Positions 25,744-33,341 of a stretch of 64,000 nt of DNA are shown here, piece by piece. This DNA is from Pseudomonas sp. UYIF39 (lineage in GTDB: Bacteria > Pseudomonadota > Gammaproteobacteria > Pseudomonadales > Pseudomonadaceae), in contig NZ_JALBYU010000002.1 of assembly GCF_029963765.1 (NCBI RefSeq), positions 124,001 through 188,000 on the forward strand, in the 5' to 3' direction. Numbering within the stretch: the stretch's first letter is position 1; the number at the start of each line of letters is the position of its first letter. The notes under the pieces are model-generated. The model made no database searches. It saw nothing but the letters and a program-made list of their open reading frames with translations, and was not told the DNA's origin. The position numbers were made by a program, and so were the translations under genes.

Positions 25744-25774
25744 AAGGCCAAAAGGGGATCGATATGGCCAAAAC
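25744..25774. promoter_or_regulatory. Direct repeat upstream of aphA (candidate AraC site)
   Basis: AAAGGCCAAAAG and TATGGCCAAAAC start 20 bases apart, so both face the same side of the helix, about 72 bases before the aphA start. AraC-type regulators commonly bind direct repeats of this spacing, and an AraC gene is adjacent. Confidence 0.5.
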
Positions 25775-25849
25775 ATTTGACCGAATTTCGCCCCTTATTG
25801 GCGCGGGTGTGGTCCAGCTCAGAGCATGGGAACGATCATTGGTGCTGGG

Positions 25850-26842
25850 TCAGGGCCGGAACTGACTCGGCGCCACGCCGCTCCAGCGCACAAAGGCATG
25901 GCGGAAACTCGCGGTCTCGCTGAAACCCAATGCCTCGGCGATTTGATAGATCGGCAGTTGGTCCTCACACAGCATTTGTTTGGCCCGCTCGAATCGCAGC
26001 TCATCAAGCAATTCCTGATAGCTGCAGCCCAGATCCTTCAGGTGCCGACGCAAGGTGCGCGCCGAGCAATTCATCTGCTCGGCCAAACCTTCTAGGCCGG
26101 GCGCCGCATTTAACTGCGCGCTGAGCAGTTGGCGGATTCGCCCCAGCCACACCTGGCGACCCGTGAACTCGGTGTTCTGTTTGCGGCAGCGTTCGGCCAT
26201 GGCCTGATGGGTGATGACATCGGCCAGTGGCAAGGGTTGATCGAGCCAGCGTTTATCAAAGGCGAAGGCGTTGGACGCAGCGTCGAACTGCAAGGGGCAA
26301 TCGAAACGTTCGGTGTAGCGTGCCTGATAGTCCGGTGCCGGGTATTCGAAGCGGGCGCCAAGCAGCGGCAACGGTTGGCCGAGCAAGTCTTCGCAAGTGA
26401 CCTTCATCGAAACCAGGCAAAACTCGACATTGAATGGCGCCAGCGCAGGTTTTTCCCGATAGTCGCCAGCAGTGAGCCAAATGCGCTCGTTATCCTCTTC
26501 CAGGCTCAACTCGAACAGTGTTCCTAATAGCGCCGGATAGTGCAGTGCCAGCCGCAAGGCGTCACCTAAAGTGGCGCTGGTGAGTAAGGCGTACCCGAGC
26601 ATGCCGTAAGACGAAACATGCATTCGCCGGCCCAGTTCCAGGCCGATATCGTGGCGTAACGCGACGGCATTGGCACACACCAGCATTTCCTGGTTGGTGG
26701 TAATGCGCGTGTCCGCCCGGCTCAGATCCGCCGCGCTGATACCGCTTCCGGCGAGTAGTGCTTCGCTCGACAGACCTTCGGCCTTGAAGGTGTTGAGCAC
26801 CAGGGAGACAGCGTTGAGGGTGGTGAGGTGGGAGTGGAGCAT
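25850..26842 (-). CDS. AraC-family transcriptional regulator (Arabinose_bd type)
   Basis: 330 residues. The N-terminal ~190 residues form the Arabinose_bd / OruR-like domain (RRMHVSSYGMLGYALLTSATLGDALRLALHYPALLG). The C-terminal ~100 residues hold two helix-turn-helix units: LEGLAEQMNCSARTLRRHLKDLGCSYQELLDELRFERAKQML and IYQIAEALGFSETASFRHAFVRWSGVAPSQFRP. The gene is transcribed in the same direction as aphA and lies upstream of it, separated by ~180 bases. Control of the acetylpolyamine operon is a reasonable inference. The ATG at 26842 has only a weak ribosome-binding site. Confidence 0.9.
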   Translation of the reverse strand: MLHSHLTTLNAVSLVLNTFKAEGLSSEALLAGSGISAADLSRADTRITTNQEMLVCANAVALRHDIGLELGRRMHVSSYGMLGYALLTSATLGDALRLALHYPALLGTLFELSLEEDNERIWLTAGDYREKPALAPFNVEFCLVSMKVTCEDLLGQPLPLLGARFEYPAPDYQARYTERFDCPLQFDAASNAFAFDKRWLDQPLPLADVITHQAMAERCRKQNTEFTGRQVWLGRIRQLLSAQLNAAPGLEGLAEQMNCSARTLRRHLKDLGCSYQELLDELRFERAKQMLCEDQLPIYQIAEALGFSETASFRHAFVRWSGVAPSQFRP

Positions 26843-26900
26843 GGGGTGTTCCAGCCTTGGGATGCTGGAACGGCAGCAAGTTACATGCCTGACGATGATT

Positions 26901-26934
26901 CCCTGCGGGAGCGAGCAAGCTCGCTCCCGCAGGG
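26901..26934. repeat. Compact REP-type hairpin
   Basis: CCCTGCGGGAGCGAGC-AA- followed by its exact complement gives 16-bp arms, then TTTT on the plus strand. It is a fused REP pair between the asparaginase stop and the AraC start, and may double as a transcription or degradation barrier. Confidence 0.8.
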
Positions 26935-26946
26935 TTTTGGGTTGTG

Positions 26947-27951
26947 TCAGCTGAGTTCGCCGCAGAGGTCGAGTTCTACAAGGCGCCGCACTTCAGCGGT
27001 GTCGAGCCCGGCGCCCAGCAAGCCATGCAATTTGCCGAACGCTGCTTCGCGGGTCATGCCGCCACCCGAAAGTACGCCAACGCCACGCAACCGGCTGCCG
27101 GCCTCGTAAACATCCAGCTCGACGCCACCTTCATGGCATTGCGTAACCGCCACCACCACAACACCCTTGTCCCGCGCCCGTTCCAGGCTGGCGAGAAACT
27201 CGGGGTTATCGCTTGGCCCGGTGCCGCTGCCGTAGCACTCCAGCACCAGGCCCTGAATGCCACTGTCGAGCAGGCCGTCCAGTATCTCGGCGCCGATGCC
27301 GGGGAACAGCGGCAGCACAGCGACTTTCGCCAGTTGCTTGGGCTGGTTGTAGGTCAGCAATAACGGTATTGAAGAAGCCTTCGCACCGCCACCCTGACGC
27401 TCAAGACGCTTGAACGGATGGCGACCGAAACTGCGCACCTTCGCGCAACGGGTCGGGTCCAGCAGTTCGCCGTGGAAGTACAGATGAACGCCCGGCGCCA
27501 GGCCTTGGCCCAGCGCAACCAGCGCACCGCTGAGGTTTTCCCAGGCGTCACTGTCAGTCACACCAGCCGGCAGCATGGAACCGGTGAACACCACGCGGGC
27601 ATGCAGACCGAGTAATTGAAAACTCATGGCCGCCGCGCTGTAGGCGAGGGTGTCGGTGCCATGCAGGATCAGCACGCTGTCGCAACCCTGGACATCGACG
27701 GCGTCGACCACCGCTTCACGCAGTTGCTGCCAGTAAGCCGGGCTCATGTTGGCGCTGTCGATCAGCGGCGACATCTCGCGAAAGCGCCACTGCGGCACGA
27801 CAAGGTCAGGCTGGCTGTGCAGATACTCGCGCATCCGTGCTTCGAAACCGGACGCCGGGGCCAGGCCGTGAGCACTGGCTTGCATACCGATGGTGCCGCC
27901 GGTGTAGAGCACCATGACGTGCTGGGCGGCAGGGTAGGTCGAGGAATTCAT
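26947..27951 (-). CDS. L-asparaginase (type I, cytoplasmic)
   Basis: Start MNSSTYPAAQ with GGAG nine bases upstream; 18 residues upstream in the frame are not needed. 334 residues with no signal peptide. The two catalytic threonine motifs are present: TGGTIG at 17-22 and HGTDT at 97-101, the latter with the Asp-Lys relay typical of the family. The enzyme hydrolyses asparagine to aspartate and ammonia. Its neighbours AGCS transporter and aspA on the same strand make an aspartate/asparagine-catabolic neighbourhood, although separate terminators indicate individual units. Distinction from glutaminase-asparaginase cannot be settled by reading. Confidence 0.88.
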   Translation of the reverse strand: MNSSTYPAAQHVMVLYTGGTIGMQASAHGLAPASGFEARMREYLHSQPDLVVPQWRFREMSPLIDSANMSPAYWQQLREAVVDAVDVQGCDSVLILHGTDTLAYSAAAMSFQLLGLHARVVFTGSMLPAGVTDSDAWENLSGALVALGQGLAPGVHLYFHGELLDPTRCAKVRSFGRHPFKRLERQGGGAKASSIPLLLTYNQPKQLAKVAVLPLFPGIGAEILDGLLDSGIQGLVLECYGSGTGPSDNPEFLASLERARDKGVVVVAVTQCHEGGVELDVYEAGSRLRGVGVLSGGGMTREAAFGKLHGLLGAGLDTAEVRRLVELDLCGELS

Positions 27952-28016
27952 GGGGGTTCTCCGAGAACGATGACAGCTTGCGGTCGAGCATGACGCTGAC
28001 CGCACACTGTGTCACG

Positions 28017-28045
28017 CCGGGCGCAGGGGGTGCGCCCGGTTTTTT
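28017..28045 (+). terminator. Hairpin with T tract, plus-strand orientation
   Basis: CCGGGCGCA-GGGGG-TGCGCCCGG then six T residues. The T tract is on the plus strand while both neighbouring genes are on the minus strand; on the minus strand the stem is preceded, not followed, by the tract. It lies between the asparaginase start and the symporter stop. Confidence 0.6.
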
Positions 28046-28050
28046 ACCGA

Positions 28051-29502
28051 TCAGCGTTGCGCTGCAGGTACGCCTTGCGGCTCAGCCTCAGCCTTGGTGG
28101 CGGCCGCTGGCGAATTGGCTGGCCAGGCTTTCAAGTCCAGGTCCAGATCCGGGAACTTGCTCGAATCGAACACCGGCGTCTTGATCCCGGCCGCGCGCTG
28201 GTCATCGTAGTCACGCAGGATGCGCATGCCGACTTTGAACAGCAGGAACAGCGCGATCAGGTTCACAAACGCCAGCAGGGTCATGGTGATGTCAGCGAAG
28301 GCGAACACCGTGCCGAGGTTTTCGATAGCGCCCCAGAAGATCAACACCAGGACCAGTGCGCGGTAGCCGATCAGCGCCTTGCGGTTTTCACCGATCAGGA
28401 AACGCAGGTTGCTCTCGCCCAGGTAGTAGTTGTAGAGGATCGAGGTGAACACGAACAACGACAGGGCCACGGAAATGAAGCTGCGGCCCCAGTCACCGAC
28501 TACGGCAGCCAGCGAGTTTTGGGTCAGGGCAATGCCGTCGCCTTCGAAGCCCGGGGTGTAGAAGCCCGAGAGCAGAATCAGCAACGCGGTGCAGGTGCAG
28601 ATCACGAAGGTGTCGAGGAACACGCTGAACGCCTGAACCACACCTTGTGCCACCGGGTGCTCGACCGACGCGACCGCAGCCACGTTTGGCGCACTGCCCA
28701 GGCCCGCTTCGTTGGCGAACACGCCACGCTTCACGCCCATGACGATGGCGGTGCCGATCAGGCCACCGAAGGCCTGGTCGAGACCGAAGGCGCTTTTGAC
28801 GATGGTCATCAGCATGCCCGGCACGTGGTCGAACTGCAGCACGATCACGTAGATGGTCACGCCGATGTACACCAGGGTTTTCACCGGCACCAACAGGTCA
28901 GCGACCTTGGCGATGCGCTTGATACCACCGATGAACACCAGACCCAGCAACACCGCCAGGGCCAGGCCCGTGTAAGTGGGGTCGAGGTCGAAAGCGTTTT
29001 TCAGCGAGTGGGTCACGGCGTGGGATTGCAGACCGTTGAAGGCGAAGCCGAAGGTGATCAGTAGCAGGAACGCCATGATCATGCCCAGCCAGCGTTTCTG
29101 CAGGCCGTGCTGGATGTAATAGGACGGGCCGCCACGGTACGTGCCGTCGGAGTCGCAGCGCTTGTAGAGCTGGCCGAGGGAGCATTCGAAGAAGCTGCTG
29201 GACATCCCGACCAGTGCGGTCACCCACATCCAGAACACCGCACCTGGACCACCCAGGGTCACGGCGATACCGACGCCGGCGATGTTACCCGCACCGACGC
29301 GACCGGCGAGGCTGAGCATCAGGGCCTGAAACGAACTGAGTTGGCCGGCGCTGCTTTTGAGGCTGTCGCCGAACACCGAGAACATGTGGAAGAAGTGACG
29401 CAATTGAACGAAACGCGAGCGGATCGTGAAGTAGCTACCGAGCCCGACAATGAGCACGATCAGTACTTTCCCTGAGAGGAAGTCGTTAATGACTTCGAGC
29501 AT
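28051..29502 (-). CDS. Alanine/glycine:cation symporter (AGCS family)
   Basis: 483 residues with GAGGAATAATCC before the ATG. Eleven or so hydrophobic helices carry the AGCS signature: SFQALMLSLAGRVGAGNIAGVGIAVTLGGPGAVFWMWVTALVGMSSSFFECSLGQLY near residues 55-120. Members import alanine or glycine with Na+ or H+ across the inner membrane. The final ~35 residues form an Ala/Pro-rich polar tail. Likely monocistronic; it is on the same strand as asparaginase and aspA, consistent with amino-acid uptake and catabolism. The exact substrate is inferred from family only. Confidence 0.92.
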   Translation of the reverse strand: MLEVINDFLSGKVLIVLIVGLGSYFTIRSRFVQLRHFFHMFSVFGDSLKSSAGQLSSFQALMLSLAGRVGAGNIAGVGIAVTLGGPGAVFWMWVTALVGMSSSFFECSLGQLYKRCDSDGTYRGGPSYYIQHGLQKRWLGMIMAFLLLITFGFAFNGLQSHAVTHSLKNAFDLDPTYTGLALAVLLGLVFIGGIKRIAKVADLLVPVKTLVYIGVTIYVIVLQFDHVPGMLMTIVKSAFGLDQAFGGLIGTAIVMGVKRGVFANEAGLGSAPNVAAVASVEHPVAQGVVQAFSVFLDTFVICTCTALLILLSGFYTPGFEGDGIALTQNSLAAVVGDWGRSFISVALSLFVFTSILYNYYLGESNLRFLIGENRKALIGYRALVLVLIFWGAIENLGTVFAFADITMTLLAFVNLIALFLLFKVGMRILRDYDDQRAAGIKTPVFDSSKFPDLDLDLKAWPANSPAAATKAEAEPQGVPAAQR

Positions 29503-29767
29503 GGATTATTCCTCGCTGTTTTTTGTGTAGGCAAATGCTGTGCGGTCAGAAACATCGCGTTACACCGGTTTGCGCGCGGCAAAACAGGTGAGGCGAAGGT
29601 TCGTCCCGATTTCATATTGCGGGTTTGTTATTAGTTCGGGTTTCGCATGGGTTTGGGCCTCGTTACCGACGACCACTCACGCGAAGAGGGGCGGCACTAT
29701 ACCTATGAGCGTGCCGTCCGTCTGCACGGTTGTGGTGCAAGAATCGAAACGAGGTGCTGCCAAGATC
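29503..29767. other. Intergenic region without recognised gene
   Basis: 265 bases upstream of the symporter start, extending the gap to aspA. No open frame with a credible ribosome-binding site was seen. The symporter promoter should be here, but no clear -35/-10 pair stood out. Confidence 0.5.
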
Positions 29768-29768
29768 A

Positions 29769-29822
29769 AAAGATCGCAGCCTTCGGCAGCTCCTACTAGA
29801 GCTGCCGAAGGCTGCGATCTTT
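29769..29822. repeat. Intergenic inverted repeat (GATCGCAGCC family)
   Basis: 24-base perfect arms AAAGATCGCAGCCTTCGGCA.. with a six-base loop. The same core recurs at 39839-39937 and 52206-52267, so this is a dispersed second repeat family distinct from the REPs. Confidence 0.8.
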
Positions 29823-29867
29823 GCGGTGTCAGACATATTCGCTATCCGCATAACAGTTAAAAAAAAG

Positions 29868-29904
29868 GGCTTGGGGAGTAAATCCCCAAGCCCTCAAAAG
29901 GTGA
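29868..29904 (-). terminator. Rho-independent terminator of aspA
   Basis: AGGGCTTGGGGA-GTAAA-TCCCCAAGCCCT: a 12-bp stem followed on the minus strand by nine or so T residues. It lies about 80 bases downstream of the aspA stop. Confidence 0.9.
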
Positions 29905-29984
29905 GAGGTGTCTAGTCCCTCGACCTGGTGAGCGTGGCGCTTCGTACTCTTCGTTAAAAGAGCAGGCGCCGGCGTTGCGTTCGG

Positions 29985-31409
29985 TTAAGCCTTCAGAGGC
30001 ACCAGACGCGGAGCAATCATGTTTTCCGGGCGCAGGATGTCGGCGAGCATTTCGTCGTCGAGCAAGCCTTCTTCGCGCACCAGTTCCAGTACGCCGCGGC
30101 CGCTTTCGAGGGCGATACGGGCGATACGGGTGGCGTTTTCATAGCCGATGTACGGGTTCAGCGCGGTGACCAGACCGATCGAGTGCTCGACCAGTTCGCG
30201 GCAACGCTCTTCGTTGGCGGTGATGCCGACGATGCAGTGCTCGCGCAGCATGTCCATGGCGCGTTGCAGCAGGCGGATCGAGTCGAAGATCTTGAACGCG
30301 ATCAGCGGCTCCATCACGTTCAATTGCAACTGGCCGCCTTCGGCTGCGATGGTCAGGGCCAGGTCGTTGCCGATGATCTGGAATGCCACCTGGTTAACCG
30401 CTTCCGGGATAACCGGGTTGACTTTGCCGGGCATGATCGAGCTGCCTGGCTGACGCGCTGGCAGGTTGATTTCGTTGATGCCGGTGCGTGGGCCGCTGGA
30501 CAGCAGGCGCAGGTCGTTGCAGATCTTCGACAGCTTGACCGCGGTGCGCTTGAGCATGCCGGAGAACAGCACGAAGGCGCCCATGTCAGAGGTGGCTTCG
30601 ATCAGGTCGGCAGCCGGAACCAGCGGTTGACCGCTGATCAGCGCCAGACGCTGAACGGCCAGGTGCTGGTAACGCGGGTCGGCGTTGATGCCGGTACCGA
30701 TCGCGGTGCCGCCCAGGTTCACTTCGGTCAGCAGTTCAGGTGCCAGTGTTTTCAGGCGTGCCAGGTCTTCGCTCAATGTGGTGGCGAAGGCGCGGAATTC
30801 CTGGCCGAGGGTCATCGGCACGGCGTCTTGCAGCTGGGTACGGCCCATCTTCAATACGTGGCTGAATTCCTGGCCCTTGGCAGCGAACGCCTGGATCAGG
30901 CTGTCGAGGCTGGCCAGCAGCGCGTCGTGGCCCAGCAGCAGACCCAGACGGATCGCGGTCGGGTAGGCGTCGTTGGTCGACTGCGCCATGTTCACGTCGT
31001 TGTTCGGGTGCAGGTATTGATATTCGCCCTTCTGGTGACCCATGGCCTCCAGCGCGATGTTGGCGATGACTTCGTTGGCATTCATGTTGGTTGAAGTGCC
31101 AGCGCCGCCTTGAATCATGTCCACCACGAACTCTTCGTGGAAATCGCCGCGGATCAAACGTGCACAGGCTTCGCTGATGGCAGCGTGCTTGGCTTCGCTC
31201 AGGTGACCCAGTTCGCGGTTGGCGTCAGCGGCGGCCTGTTTGACCATGGCCAGGCCGACAACCAGCTTCGGGTAATGCGAAATCGGAACGCCGGAGAGAC
31301 GGAAGTTGTTCACCGCTCGCAGGGTCTGGATGCCGTAATACGCTTGAGCAGGTACTTCGAGTACGCCAAGCAGGTCTTTTTCTGTGCGGAAAGATGCAGC
31401 GGAGGACAT
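29985..31409 (-). CDS. aspA: Aspartate ammonia-lyase
   Basis: Start MSSAASFRTEKDLLGVLEVPAQAYYG; an alternative ATG four codons upstream (31421) cannot be excluded. 474 residues, the typical length for Pseudomonas AspA. The fumarase/aspartase superfamily signature GSSIMPGKVNP is present around residue 320, with ENMIQGGAGTSTNMN-type active-site residues near 95 (here VDMIQGGAGTSTNMNANEV). It deaminates L-aspartate to fumarate and ammonia in the cytoplasm. The gene is divergent from a lysR gene, with an LTTR-type site between them (31506-31522), and positions match PAO1 PA5429 and PA5428. A strong terminator follows. Confidence 0.95.
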   Translation of the reverse strand: MSSAASFRTEKDLLGVLEVPAQAYYGIQTLRAVNNFRLSGVPISHYPKLVVGLAMVKQAAADANRELGHLSEAKHAAISEACARLIRGDFHEEFVVDMIQGGAGTSTNMNANEVIANIALEAMGHQKGEYQYLHPNNDVNMAQSTNDAYPTAIRLGLLLGHDALLASLDSLIQAFAAKGQEFSHVLKMGRTQLQDAVPMTLGQEFRAFATTLSEDLARLKTLAPELLTEVNLGGTAIGTGINADPRYQHLAVQRLALISGQPLVPAADLIEATSDMGAFVLFSGMLKRTAVKLSKICNDLRLLSSGPRTGINEINLPARQPGSSIMPGKVNPVIPEAVNQVAFQIIGNDLALTIAAEGGQLQLNVMEPLIAFKIFDSIRLLQRAMDMLREHCIVGITANEERCRELVEHSIGLVTALNPYIGYENATRIARIALESGRGVLELVREEGLLDDEMLADILRPENMIAPRLVPLKA

Positions 31410-31505
31410 GATAGAAATCATCTCGATATGGACCCGGTCTGTGCCGGAACACTGCAAATGCTAGGCTTGTGGAGAATTTTGGGCCAATGCTGTTAAACAC
31501 TAGCC

Positions 31506-31522
31506 TATGCACATTCGGCATA
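31506..31522. promoter_or_regulatory. LysR-type binding site between aspA and lysR
   Basis: TATGC-ACATTCG-GCATA is an inverted repeat with seven-base spacer fitting the T-N11-A pattern of LysR-type sites. It lies 97 bases before aspA and 68 before the lysR gene, in their shared promoter region. Confidence 0.55.
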
Positions 31523-31589
31523 ATGCCCGTGTGACGCCGTGTCTGCGGCGAGCGTGTGACCTAAATTGGTGCGTGTCCGGGAGGGCGTG

Positions 31590-32507
31590 ATGAACCTTGA
31601 AAGTAAATGGCTTGAGGACTTTAGTGCTCTGGCCGCCACCCGCAGCTTCTCCCAGGCTGCCGAACGACGCTTCGTGACTCAGCCGGCATTCAGTCGACGG
31701 ATCCGCAGCCTTGAAGCCGCGCTGGGGCTGACCCTGGTCAATCGCTCGCGCACGCCGATCGAACTGACGGCGGCGGGGCAGCTGTTTCTGGTCACCGCGC
31801 GGACAGTGGTCGAGCAGCTCGGTGAAGTGTTGCGACACCTTCATCACTTGGAAGGCGGGCAGGGCGAGGTGATACAGGTCGCCGCCGCTCACTCCCTGGC
31901 GTTGGGGTTCTTCCCGCGCTGGATCGCGCAATTGCGTAATGAAGGCCTGAACATCGCGACGCGCCTGGTGGCAACCAACGTCGGTGATGCGGTGCATGCC
32001 CTGCGCGAAGGCGGTTGTGATCTGATGTTGGCGTTCTATGACCCGGATGCCGCGATGCAGATGGACCCGGAGATTTTCCCGTCGCTGCACCTTGGCGACA
32101 CCGAAATGCTCCCGGTTTGCGCAGCTGATGCCGACGGCAAGCCACTGTTCGATCTGGAAGGCGAAGGCAGTGTGCCGCTGCTCGCTTACAGCGCCGGTGC
32201 ATTTCTCGGGCGTTCGGTGAACTTGCTGCTGCGTCAGCGTGCGCTGCGCTTCAGCACCATTTACGAAACCGCTATGGCCGACAGCCTTAAAAGCATGGCG
32301 CTGGAAGGATTGGGCATTGCCTGGGTGCCGCGGCTCAGCGTGCGCGCCGAACTGGCTCGCGGTGAACTTGTGGTTTGCGGCGGCCCGCAATGGCATGTGC
32401 CGCTGGAGATTCGCCTGTACCGCTGCGCGCTGGTGCGCAAGGCGAACGTGCGGTTGCTGTGGCGCAAACTTGAGGGTGGTGCCGCCCAAGGAACAACCGG
32501 ATCCTGA
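31590..32507 (+). CDS. LysR-family regulator divergent from aspA
   Basis: Start MNLESKWLEDFSALAATRSFSQAAERRF with GGGAGGGCGTG before it; 8 residues upstream in frame are rejected. 305 residues: N-terminal winged helix (FSQAAERRFVTQPAFSRRIRSLEAALGLTLVNRSRTPIELTAAGQ, about 18-65) and a ligand-binding domain. The hypotheses are control of aspA and autoregulation from the divergent region, based on position and the LTTR site between them. The opening MNLESKWLEDFSALA resembles regulators of the YjiE/HypT type, but the Met residues involved in hypochlorite sensing were not checked. Confidence 0.88.
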   Translation: MNLESKWLEDFSALAATRSFSQAAERRFVTQPAFSRRIRSLEAALGLTLVNRSRTPIELTAAGQLFLVTARTVVEQLGEVLRHLHHLEGGQGEVIQVAAAHSLALGFFPRWIAQLRNEGLNIATRLVATNVGDAVHALREGGCDLMLAFYDPDAAMQMDPEIFPSLHLGDTEMLPVCAADADGKPLFDLEGEGSVPLLAYSAGAFLGRSVNLLLRQRALRFSTIYETAMADSLKSMALEGLGIAWVPRLSVRAELARGELVVCGGPQWHVPLEIRLYRCALVRKANVRLLWRKLEGGAAQGTTGS

Positions 32508-32524
32508 GACCTGCGAATGTCTAA

Positions 32525-32614
32525 TGTGGGAGTGAGCCTGCTCGCGAATGCGGTACATCAGTCGACATCAATGTTGCCTGACACAACGCTTTCGCGAGCA
32601 GACTCGCTCCCACA
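32525..32614. repeat. REP pair downstream of lysR
   Basis: TGTGGGAGTGAGCCTGCTCG and the inverse TTCGCGAGCAGACTCGCTCC bracket a 42-base spacer. Both arms carry the same compensated variation (T for C and A for G), which keeps the structure mostly paired. Confidence 0.85.
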
Positions 32615-32635
32615 GTAGATTTGTGGTGTATTCCG

Positions 32636-32651
32636 TTGACCTTAAGGTCAA
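32636..32651. promoter_or_regulatory. 16-bp perfect palindrome upstream of purE
   Basis: TTGACCTTAAGGTCAA is fully self-complementary. It lies about 80 bases upstream of the candidate purE -10 element (TATACT, 32719-32724). The regulator is unknown; it does not match the PurR box known from E. coli. Confidence 0.5.
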
Positions 32652-32718
32652 TAAAACCGGCGCTTTGCGCCGTATGACAGATGGTCGTATCGGGGGCTGT
32701 TTATCTGCTTCATTGAGG

Positions 32719-32724
32719 TATACT
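32719..32724 (+). promoter_or_regulatory. Candidate purE promoter -10 element
   Basis: TATACT within TTGAGGTATACTGCG; the -35 region 17 bases upstream (GCTGTT) is poor. Transcription from here would start near 32731 and make a leader of about 110 bases containing three hairpins. Confidence 0.4.
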
Positions 32725-32767
32725 GCGCGGCCTTCGGCCGGTTCGTCCGGCCATAATTCGTACAATC

Positions 32768-32800
32768 AAGCCACGCATTTTGCGTGGCTTGTTGTTTTTT
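32768..32800 (+). terminator. Terminator-like hairpin in the purE leader
   Basis: AAGCCACGCA-TTT-TGCGTGGCTT then GTTGTTTTTT: a perfect 10-bp stem with T-rich tail, 38 bases before the purE start and downstream of the candidate promoter. Position fits an attenuator, although it might instead terminate a short upstream RNA. Upstream, the bases GGCCG at 32736-32740 can pair either with CGGCC (32728-32732) or CCGGCC (32747-32752). Confidence 0.65.
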
Positions 32801-32838
32801 GACGCGCCTGCGGGCGCCCAGAGAGAAGAGGCACGACG

Positions 32839-33330
32839 ATGAGTGCACTGGTTGGCGTGATCATGGGCTCCAAGTCCGATTGGTCCACCCTTAGCCACAC
32901 CGCCGATATGCTGGAAAAGCTCGGCATTCCTTACGAGGTGAAAGTGGTCTCTGCCCACCGCACCCCGGACCTGCTCTTCCAGTACGCCGAAGAGGCTGAG
33001 GCGCGAGGCATCGAGGTGATCATCGCCGGTGCTGGCGGCGCGGCTCACTTGCCAGGTATGTGTGCGGCCAAGACCCACCTGCCAGTGCTGGGCGTGCCGG
33101 TGCAGTCGTCGATGCTGTCGGGCGTCGATTCGCTGCTGTCTATCGTGCAGATGCCCGCGGGCATTCCGGTCGCCACCCTGGCCATCGGCAAGGCTGGCGC
33201 GATCAACGCAGCGTTGCTCTCGGCGAGTATCCTTGGCGCCAAGCACCCGCAGTTCCACGCGGTGCTGAAAAAATTCCGCGCTGAGCAGACAGACAGCGTC
33301 CTGGAAAATCCAGACCCACGCATCGCCTGA
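32839..33330 (+). CDS. purE: 5-(carboxyamino)imidazole ribonucleotide mutase
   Basis: 163 residues starting [15 protein letters not shown], the family's phosphate-binding motif at 10-15. [11 protein letters not shown] (about 36-46) and [12 protein letters not shown] (about 65-76) with active-site His complete the class I PurE signature. It rearranges N5-CAIR to CAIR in de novo purine synthesis, the partner of PurK. GAGAAGAGG precedes the start. Only 11 bases separate its stop from purK, so the genes form an operon, fed by the leader with hairpins upstream. Confidence 0.97.
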   Translation: MSALVGVIMGSKSDWSTLSHTADMLEKLGIPYEVKVVSAHRTPDLLFQYAEEAEARGIEVIIAGAGGAAHLPGMCAAKTHLPVLGVPVQSSMLSGVDSLLSIVQMPAGIPVATLAIGKAGAINAALLSASILGAKHPQFHAVLKKFRAEQTDSVLENPDPRIA

Positions 33331-33341
33331 GGTTGTTGACG

